The notes under the pieces are model-generated. The model searched no databases, was not told where the DNA came from, and saw nothing but the letters and a program-made list of their open reading frames with translations. From Oscillospiraceae bacterium (GTDB lineage Bacteria; Bacillota; Clostridia; Oscillospirales; Ruminococcaceae), in the NCBI GenBank assembly GCA_029068025.1, contig JAIEDJ010000163.1, positions 1 through 5,844 on the forward strand: a stretch of 5,844 bases of DNA, in the 5' to 3' direction. This document shows, piece after piece, positions 1 to 4,299 of the stretch; position 1 is the first letter of the stretch, and each line of letters begins with the position of its first letter. Made by a program: the position numbers and the translations under genes.

Positions 1-768
1 CTTGTTGATGTGCTGACCGCCCGCGCCCGAAGCTCTGTACTCTTCCATCTCAATATCCTCGGGACGTATTTCCACGGAAACGTCCTTCTCTATCTCGGGC
101 ATGACCTCGACAGACGCGAAGCTGGTCTGCCGTCTGCCGGATGCGTCAAACGGAGAAATTCTTACAAGTCTGTGAACGCCGTGCTCCGACTTCAAAAACC
201 CGTAAGCGTTGAAGCCCTCGATATGAATAGACGCGCTCTTTATCCCCGCGGTATCGCCCTCGAGAATATCCAGCACCTCCGACTTAAAGCCGTGCCGATC
301 CGACCACTTGGTGTACATTCTCATCAGCATCTGCACCCAGTCCTGAGCCTCGGTGCCGCCCGCGCCGGCGTGGAACGAAACAATAGCGTTGCAGCTGTCG
401 TATTCGCCCGTCATAAGCGTAGCGAGCTTCTGCTCCTCATACTCGGTCTTGACCGTTTCGGCAAGCGCGTTGACCTCGCCCGCCATTGATTCGTCGCCTT
501 CCTCCTCGGCAAGCTCTATCATAGTGAGCACGTCCTCGCGGTTGGAACACAGCTTTTCAAATCCCGTAATAGTCTGTTTATACTGCCCTATCTGCTGCAA
601 TATCGACTGCGATTTCTCGGGATCATCCCAGAAATTCGGTTCTGTAGTCTTCATCTCAAGCTCATCGAGCTTGATCTTTATCCCGTCAAGGTTAAGTGCG
701 CCGCGCAGCTCCTCAAGCTGCGGCTCCAGCGCCTCCATAGCCAGACGTGTCTCATCATACTGTATCAT
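1..768 (-). CDS. prfB: Peptide chain release factor 2 (RF2), 3' end missing at window edge
   Basis: RF2 recognises UGA and UAA stop codons in the ribosomal A site and triggers peptidyl-tRNA hydrolysis. The visible 256 residues begin MIQYDETRLAMEALEPQLEE and hold the helical N-terminal domain, the PCRF core (SFHAGAGGTEAQDWVQML), the anticodon-like tripeptide SPF at residues 205-207 (bases 148-156) and the catalytic GGQ at 250-252 (bases 13-21) within YRASGAGGQHINK. SPF, rather than the P-x-T type of RF1, identifies RF2, and the GGQ and SPF positions equal those of the E. coli protein as I recall it. About 110 C-terminal residues lie outside the window. The ATG at 766-768 follows AAGGAG with 6 nt spacing, and an in-frame TAA lies just upstream. 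The usual frameshift position, codons 25-26, reads CTT AAC (Leu-Asn), so there is no internal UGA. The gene is divergent from cca and appears to have a long leader. Confidence 0.97.
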   Translation of the reverse strand, partial: MIQYDETRLAMEALEPQLEELRGALNLDGIKIKLDELEMKTTEPNFWDDPEKSQSILQQIGQYKQTITGFEKLCSNREDVLTMIELAEEEGDESMAGEVNALAETVKTEYEEQKLATLMTGEYDSCNAIVSFHAGAGGTEAQDWVQMLMRMYTKWSDRHGFKSEVLDILEGDTAGIKSASIHIEGFNAYGFLKSEHGVHRLVRISPFDASGRRQTSFASVEVMPEIEKDVSVEIRPEDIEMEEYRASGAGGQHINK

Positions 769-774
769 AAAAAA

Positions 775-780
775 CTCCTT
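775..780 (-). promoter_or_regulatory. prfB ribosome binding site
   Basis: AAGGAG on the minus strand lies 6 nt before the ATG ending at 768. It fixes the prfB start. It sits only 9 nt downstream of the palindromic element, so folding of that element could affect ribosome access; this last point is inference. Confidence 0.85.
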
Positions 781-800
781 ATCTTAAAAGAATTTCAAAA

Positions 801-839
801 TTCTCACTTGACGGCAGCGGAGCTGCCGCCAAGTGAGAA
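801..839 (-). promoter_or_regulatory. Stable GC-cored hairpin in prfB leader, terminator-like
   Basis: The arms 801-818 and 822-839 pair along 18 positions with one A/C mismatch (811/829) around a 3-nt loop; the core is CGGCAGC/GCTGCCG. In the prfB (minus) direction the hairpin is followed by TTTTGAAATTCTTTT and then the ribosome binding site. The stem plus T-rich run is compatible with an intrinsic terminator or attenuator, but the T run is interrupted, and the same stem is part of the larger palindromic element. Function is inferred only. Confidence 0.5.
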
Positions 840-841
840 CC

Positions 842-875
842 GGAAGAAATTTTTTCTTAAGAAAAAATTTCTTCC
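842..875. repeat. Perfect 34-bp AT-rich palindrome
   Basis: Positions 842-858 (starting GGAAGAAATTTTTTC) are the exact reverse complement of 859-875, with no loop and the dyad centre at 858/859. It is the inner AT-rich arm of the 790-887 element. As RNA it could form a stem in either direction; as DNA it could extrude a cruciform. Confidence 0.9.
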
Positions 876-899
876 TTTTTGAAATTCACTGTCCTGTCG

Positions 900-996
900 T
901 ACGTTGATCTTAGCGTATGAGCCTTTGCTGCGTATTTAATACGTTGTCCTTGTCGCAAGTGTATTGCTACACATTTATTACGTTGTTCTTACAGCA
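900..996. repeat. Imperfect ~40-nt tandem repeats, three units (third partial)
   Basis: Units start at 900, 940 and 979, each with TACGTTG followed by N-[TC]-CTT[AG] (TACGTTGATCTTA, TACGTTGTCCTTG, TACGTTGTTCTTA). Units 1 and 2 agree at about 26 of 40 aligned positions, including TTGCT and ATTTA blocks at the same offset; unit 3 keeps only about its first 18 nt. The units lie inside the predicted prfB leader. No reading frame, tRNA or known riboswitch is recognisable in them. They could be degraded copies of a protein-binding site array or part of a dispersed repeat. Confidence 0.6.
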
Positions 997-1068
997 GAAC
1001 GGCTTGATCAAAAAGCAAACTCCCGCGCCTTTCCTTCCTCTCCTGCCGAGGATCACTATACATTGTAT

Positions 1069-1097
1069 ATTCTACCACATTTTAACGGATTTTTCAA
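1069..1097 (-). promoter_or_regulatory. Sigma-A type promoter for prfB
   Basis: On the minus strand, -35 TTGAAA (1092-1097), a 17-bp spacer, an extended -10 TGG and -10 TAGAAT (1069-1074). Transcription would start near 1062, giving a prfB leader of roughly 290 nt that runs through the tandem repeats and the palindromic element. I found no better promoter nearer the gene. Confidence 0.65.
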
Positions 1098-1157
1098 GTA
1101 CCTTATTCAATATTTTGTGTTTTGAAAGCAGATTTTACAAAAAATATTGATTCACAC

Positions 1158-1186
1158 TTGAAATCTTAACAAAAAAATGATATAAT
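1158..1186 (+). promoter_or_regulatory. Strong sigma-A promoter for cca
   Basis: -35 TTGAAA (1158-1163), a 17-bp spacer, an extended -10 TGA (1178-1180) and a consensus -10 TATAAT (1181-1186). The start point would be near 1193, giving a leader of about 33 nt before the cca ATG. It is divergent from the prfB promoter, with about 60 bp between the two -35 boxes. Confidence 0.85.
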
Positions 1187-1213
1187 TTAATATAACATCA
1201 CACAGCTTTGTAT

Positions 1214-1217
1214 GGAG
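1214..1217 (+). promoter_or_regulatory. cca ribosome binding site
   Basis: GGAG with 8 nt spacing to the ATG at 1226. This favours 1226 over the upstream in-frame TTG at 1208, which would place the GGAG inside the coding region, and over the ATG at 1232. Confidence 0.75.
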
Positions 1218-1225
1218 ATGATCTT

Positions 1226-2545
1226 ATGGAAATGCCGTTTCAGATAAAAGAACTTCTCGAACGTATTGAGTCCGCCGGATATAAGGCATATCTTGTCGGA
1301 GGATGCGTGCGCGACTCACTGATGGGCGCGCAGCCGCATGACTTCGATATAGCCGCGTCCTCTGTCCCGTCGGAGACAGCTCGGATATTCGCCGACTGCC
1401 GCGTCATTGAGACCGGGATAAAGCACGGCACCGTGACGGTGCTGTACAAGGGTTTAAGCATTGAGATCACAACCTTCCGCGTTGACGGAGAATATTCGGA
1501 CGGACGGCATCCCGAGTCCGTGTCCTTCTCGTCGAACATCGAGGACGACCTCTCGCGGCGCGATTTCACGATAAACGGCATGGCATATGGCTTAAAGGAC
1601 GGATTTATCGACCCGTTCGGCGGAAAAGCTGATATCGGTGCCAAGATCATACGCTGTATAGGCGACCCCGACAAGCGCTTTTCCGAGGACGCGCTGCGGA
1701 TACTCCGTGCCTTAAGATTTTCCGCGCGCCTGGGCTTCACCATTGAAGAGAAAACAAAAGCGGCAATGCTAAGCCGGAAGTCCGATCTGAAAAAGATCTC
1801 CGCCGAGCGTATTTTCTCCGAGCTTCAGCAGATATTGTGCGGAAATTACATAAAGCGTGTTATGCTGGAATTTCACGAGATCTTTTCCGAGATACTCCCC
1901 CCTCTCGCGGTCCAGGTCGGATACGATCAAAACTCAAAGTACCACAACAGCACACTGTACGAACACACCGCGCGAGCTGTTGAAGCAGCCCCATGTGATC
2001 CGCTTATGCGGCTTGTAATGCTGTTTCATGATATGGGCAAGCCGCAGTGCCGCACCAACGGCGAGGACGGCGCGGGTCATTACTACTCTCACGCGGATGC
2101 CAGCATGAAGATCGCCGACGAGCTTCTTCGCCGCTTCAAGTGCGACAACAGCCGCCGTATCACCATATGCGAGGTGGTAAAGTATCACGATATCCCCATT
2201 GACACATCGCGCAGGTACATCAGGAAAATGATGTCCAAGATCGGCTATGATATTTTCCGTTATGTAATGCTCGCGCATATGGCGGACGACAGCGCCAAGG
2301 CGGATTTTGTTCTTCCCCGTGTGGAGATCGAACGCGAGATCCTTGATATTGCCGAGGAAATAGCCTCCGAACAGCCCTGCCTTACCGTAAAGGATCTTGC
2401 CGTCAGCGGCAGGGATCTGAGTGCTATAGTTCCGCCGTCGCCTAAAATGGGAGAGATCCTTAAGCAGCTTCTCGGCGAGGTAGTCGAGGAAACGCTGCCA
2501 AACGAAAAAAATGCGCTCATAGAACGCGCAAAGCAGTTATTATAA
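1226..2545 (+). CDS. cca: CCA tRNA nucleotidyltransferase (class II, with HD domain)
   Basis: This cytoplasmic enzyme adds or repairs the 3' CCA of tRNAs using CTP and ATP without a nucleic acid template. The 439-residue protein starts MEMPFQIKELLERIES. The nucleotidyltransferase head is at about 20-150: YLVGGCVRDSL (22-32), the metal-binding pair in HDFDIA (D39, D41), and RRDFTINGMAY (111-121). The nucleotide-selecting EDxxR motif is EDALR (154-158) in RFSEDALRILRALRFSARLGF, followed by the helical neck and body. An HD phosphohydrolase-type domain follows, with LYEHTARAVE (H247), LFHDMGKP (H268-D269) and HYYSHADAS; in some bacterial CCA enzymes this domain has phosphatase or phosphodiesterase activity. 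Length and domain order fit class II enzymes. The start was chosen at ATG 1226 on the GGAG 8 nt upstream. It has its own promoter and terminator, so it is likely a single-gene transcript. A poly(A) polymerase is the main alternative, but the HD domain and motif set favour CCA addition. Confidence 0.95.
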   Translation: MEMPFQIKELLERIESAGYKAYLVGGCVRDSLMGAQPHDFDIAASSVPSETARIFADCRVIETGIKHGTVTVLYKGLSIEITTFRVDGEYSDGRHPESVSFSSNIEDDLSRRDFTINGMAYGLKDGFIDPFGGKADIGAKIIRCIGDPDKRFSEDALRILRALRFSARLGFTIEEKTKAAMLSRKSDLKKISAERIFSELQQILCGNYIKRVMLEFHEIFSEILPPLAVQVGYDQNSKYHNSTLYEHTARAVEAAPCDPLMRLVMLFHDMGKPQCRTNGEDGAGHYYSHADASMKIADELLRRFKCDNSRRITICEVVKYHDIPIDTSRRYIRKMMSKIGYDIFRYVMLAHMADDSAKADFVLPRVEIEREILDIAEEIASEQPCLTVKDLAVSGRDLSAIVPPSPKMGEILKQLLGEVVEETLPNEKNALIERAKQLL

Positions 2546-2590
2546 ACCACAGCGCCACACTTTCCCTGTGTGGCGTTGTGGTTTTTTCTT
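2544..2590 (+). terminator. Intrinsic terminator of cca
   Basis: The arms 2544-2560 and 2568-2584 pair over 17 positions with a single G-T wobble around a 7-nt loop, followed by a T-rich end (TTTTTTCTT at 2582-2590). The left arm overlaps the last two bases of the cca TAA stop, so termination is immediately after the gene and separates cca from the LacI-type regulator. Confidence 0.93.
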
Positions 2591-2641
2591 CAATTTATTA
2601 TAATTTCAAAATTACAGCCCATTCTTTGTGCAACTTGCCTA

Positions 2642-2670
2642 TTGAAAACGATTAGATTTTGTTGTATTAT
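2642..2670 (+). promoter_or_regulatory. Sigma-A promoter for the LacI-family regulator
   Basis: -35 TTGAAA (2642-2647), 17-bp spacer, -10 TATTAT (2665-2670). The start would be near 2677, giving a leader of about 94 nt. I could not see a convincing LacI-type operator with a central CG dyad over or next to it, so autoregulation is not supported by the sequence. Confidence 0.75.
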
Positions 2671-2695
2671 ATATATTAAGAACAAAAAAATTCAA

Positions 2696-2740
2696 CTTTT
2701 TGGGAGATTGCATCAAAATCCTCTCCGATCCTCCAAAAAG
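2696..2740 (+). promoter_or_regulatory. Hairpin in the leader of the LacI-family gene
   Basis: CTTTTTGG (2696-2703) pairs perfectly with CCAAAAAG (2733-2740), and two more pairs can form past a single bulged G (2705-2706 with 2731-2732). A competing 7-bp pairing, AACTTTT (2694-2700) with AAAAGTT (2744-2750), would exclude the first. The structure lies just before the Shine-Dalgarno sequence. It may be incidental in such AT-rich sequence. Confidence 0.35.
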
Positions 2741-2755
2741 CACAAAAGTTTTCTC

Positions 2756-2765
2756 AAAGGGGGAG
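2756..2765 (+). promoter_or_regulatory. Ribosome binding site deciding a GTG start
   Basis: AAAGGGGGAG ends 5 nt before GTG 2771. It decides the start of the regulator: the open frame extends about 67 codons further upstream, but that part overlaps the cca terminator and the regulator's own promoter and has no LacI similarity. Confidence 0.85.
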
Positions 2766-2770
2766 AACCT

Positions 2771-3772
2771 GTGAATATAACGATAAAGGATGTGGCAAAG
2801 GCGGCAAACGTTTCCGTTGCCACGGTGTCGCGTGTGCTCAACAATAAAAACAACGTTTCCGAGGATGCCGTTCAGGCGGTGAACCGCGCCGTTGAGGAGC
2901 TGGGCTACAGTCCGAACTTTCTCGGACGCGATCTGAGGAAAAGCGAGACCAAGCGCATACTCGCGCTTATGGGAACGACCGAGCAGTCATTCTACAACGA
3001 TGTTCTGCAGGGAATGCAGGACGCGGCATACGTTGAGGGCTACGATATATTGATCGCGACGACGCGCGACGATCCCGATCATGAAATGCACCTGCTGAAT
3101 ATGCTGTTTTCACGCGCGGTAGACGGCGTTGTGCTGCTTGCCCCTAAAATCAGCAGCAAGGTGATAAGCGATCTTGCCAAGCGCTACCGCATTGCCATCT
3201 GCCTTGAACGGCTCGATATCAGCGACGTTCTGTGCGTGACCATCGACAATGAACGCGCGGGCTTTGACGCTACAAGCTATCTTATCGGAAAAGGCAGGCG
3301 CAGAGTCGGACTGATCACGACAACAGTCCGCAGCCAGTCCTCGGTCGACCGCGAAAATGGCTATATGAGAGCGCTCAAGGAAGCGAATATCCCGTTTGAT
3401 CCCGATCTGATCTACTACGGAGATTACGACGCGGACACCGGCACGCGCGGCTGTGAGTATCTTCTAAGCCTTGAGAACCGTCCCGACGCTATATTCTCGA
3501 TCTCCGACACTATCTCCATAGGCGCAATGACCTACGCGGTACAGCACGGGATAACAGTCGGAAAAGATCTGCTGTTCTTCGGCTTTGACAATATCGCTTA
3601 TTCGCATATGTTCATCCCCAGATTGTCGACCGTCAAGCAGCCGTGCTATCTCCAAGGAAAGACAGTAATCGAAAAGCTGATAGCGAATATGAAAGCGGAA
3701 GTCCCCGACAGATCTACATATATGCTCCCCCACAGCCTTATCCTCAGAGAATCCACCGGAGACGGAAATTGA
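2771..3772 (+). CDS. LacI/GalR-family transcriptional regulator
   Basis: A cytoplasmic DNA-binding repressor or activator, 333 residues, which is typical for the family. The N-terminal helix-turn-helix is clear: ITIKDVAKAANVSVATVSRV (3-22) with the recognition helix around 15-24, then the dimer helix NVSEDAVQAVNRAVEELGY and the hinge region PNFLGRDL (48-55). From about residue 61 to the end there is a periplasmic-binding-protein-like effector domain (RILALMGTTEQSFYNDVLQG, DGVVLLAPK, VTIDNERAGFDATSYLI, GFDNIAYSHMFIPRLSTVKQ), the usual sugar-sensing and dimerisation module. Family members mostly control carbohydrate genes, with ligands such as mono- or disaccharides; the ligand here cannot be read from sequence. 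The start is GTG 2771, set by the strong ribosome binding site and by the family start. It is monocistronic, with its own promoter, and convergent with rlmH, so its targets lie elsewhere. A specific name such as ccpA or galR is not justified. Confidence 0.95.
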   Translation: MNITIKDVAKAANVSVATVSRVLNNKNNVSEDAVQAVNRAVEELGYSPNFLGRDLRKSETKRILALMGTTEQSFYNDVLQGMQDAAYVEGYDILIATTRDDPDHEMHLLNMLFSRAVDGVVLLAPKISSKVISDLAKRYRIAICLERLDISDVLCVTIDNERAGFDATSYLIGKGRRRVGLITTTVRSQSSVDRENGYMRALKEANIPFDPDLIYYGDYDADTGTRGCEYLLSLENRPDAIFSISDTISIGAMTYAVQHGITVGKDLLFFGFDNIAYSHMFIPRLSTVKQPCYLQGKTVIEKLIANMKAEVPDRSTYMLPHSLILRESTGDGN

Positions 3773-3788
3773 TCAGTCAATAAACACA

Positions 3789-3818
3789 AGGAGCGCCGTG
3801 TTCTCACACGGCGCTCTT
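3789..3818. terminator. Hairpin between convergent genes, likely bidirectional terminator
   Basis: GAGCGCCGTGT (3791-3801) pairs perfectly with ACACGGCGCTC (3806-3816) around a 4-nt loop; a G-T and an A-T pair can extend the base. It lies 18 nt after the LacI-type gene and 4 nt from the rlmH stop. Flanking T runs are weak in both directions (TTAATTATTT on plus, CTTGTGTTTATT on minus), so efficiency is uncertain. Confidence 0.75.
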
Positions 3819-3820
3819 AA

Positions 3821-4294
3821 TTATTTATGATACTTTGAATTATTGATTATCGAAAACGCTCTGTACACCTGCTCCAGCAGCATTACTCTTGCCAGCTCAT
3901 GCGGAAACGTCATTTCCGACATCGACAAACGCAGCCCGCACTCTGCCTTCAAGCCCTCCGCCAGCCCGAACGAGCTGCCGATTATAAAGCTGATGCACGA
4001 AATTCCGTTGTTGCCAAGCTCCTCCAGCTTAGCGGCAAGCCGTTCGCTCGAAAGCTGCTTACCCTCCACGCACATAGCCACGGAAAATCCCGAAGCGTGT
4101 TCCCTTATAACACGCGCTTCCTTTTCAAGCGCCTGCGCTATCTGCGCGGCACTCGGATCCTGCGGCAGAGCAACAGGCTCCGGTTCCCTGACAGTCACCC
4201 TCGCGTATGCTCCCAGACGCTTTATATACTCGGCGCAGGCGTCGGAATACCAACCCTTCTTCAGCCGTCCCATCGCAATGAAATTCAGATTCAT
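3821..4294 (-). CDS. rlmH: 23S rRNA (pseudouridine-1915-N3)-methyltransferase RlmH
   Basis: RlmH is a small SPOUT (trefoil-knot) enzyme. It uses S-adenosylmethionine to methylate N3 of pseudouridine 1915 in helix 69 of 23S rRNA, at the subunit interface of assembled 70S ribosomes. The 157-residue length is normal. It begins MNLNFIAMGRLKKGWYSDAC, matching the family start. The knot and cofactor site is FIIGSSFGLAEGL (103-115), and the C-terminus MTFPHELARVMLLEQVYRAF ends in the family's Tyr-His-basic tail (YHK). The usual GGS of the knot loop is GSS here, a conservative change. The ATG at 4292-4294 is 5 nt after the stop of the upstream S11 gene, and no Shine-Dalgarno sequence is visible before it, so translational coupling is likely. 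The stop lies beside the shared hairpin at 3791-3816. Confidence 0.96.
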   Translation of the reverse strand: MNLNFIAMGRLKKGWYSDACAEYIKRLGAYARVTVREPEPVALPQDPSAAQIAQALEKEARVIREHASGFSVAMCVEGKQLSSERLAAKLEELGNNGISCISFIIGSSFGLAEGLKAECGLRLSMSEMTFPHELARVMLLEQVYRAFSIINNSKYHK

Positions 4295-4299
4295 AAGTG

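Larger units (their letters stand above)
790..887. repeat. Nested palindromic intergenic element (three-way-junction fold)
   Basis: An 11-bp terminal inverted repeat, GAATTTCAAAA at 790-800 and TTTTGAAATTC at 877-887, encloses two adjacent hairpins: a GC-cored one at 801-839 and a perfect AT-rich palindrome at 842-875. Nearly every base of the ~98-bp element is paired, so the transcript or extruded DNA would form a closed three-way junction. Terminal inverted repeats around a compact non-coding palindrome resemble a MITE or REP-like dispersed element, but I see no clear target-site duplication beyond one base and no second copy in this window. It lies in the prfB leader, immediately before the Shine-Dalgarno sequence. 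Confidence 0.8.

Noticed and set aside
10..787. Plus-strand open frames of 159 and 144 codons opposite prfB
   Set aside because: Both lie antisense to a clear RF2 coding region and have no recognisable family.
989..1063. Possible leaderless 24-codon minus-strand peptide starting MYSDPRQERKERR at the predicted prfB transcript start
   Set aside because: The ATG falls at the transcript start with no ribosome binding site, and the peptide lacks any recognisable feature such as a run of regulatory codons. Chance is the simpler explanation.
917..1150. 77-codon plus-strand open frame in the divergent intergenic region
   Set aside because: No ribosome binding site and no recognisable domain; it overlaps the tandem repeats and the prfB promoter.
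769..1225. tRNA, CRISPR or known riboswitch in the large intergenic region
   Set aside because: No cloverleaf with a T-loop GTTCRA signature was seen, and there are no identical spaced repeats. The tandem units are too divergent and too few for CRISPR, and no riboswitch consensus was recognised.
2570..2770. N-terminal extension of 67 codons on the LacI-type protein
   Set aside because: It would start within the cca terminator and run through the regulator's promoter. GTG 2771 has a strong ribosome binding site and matches the family start.
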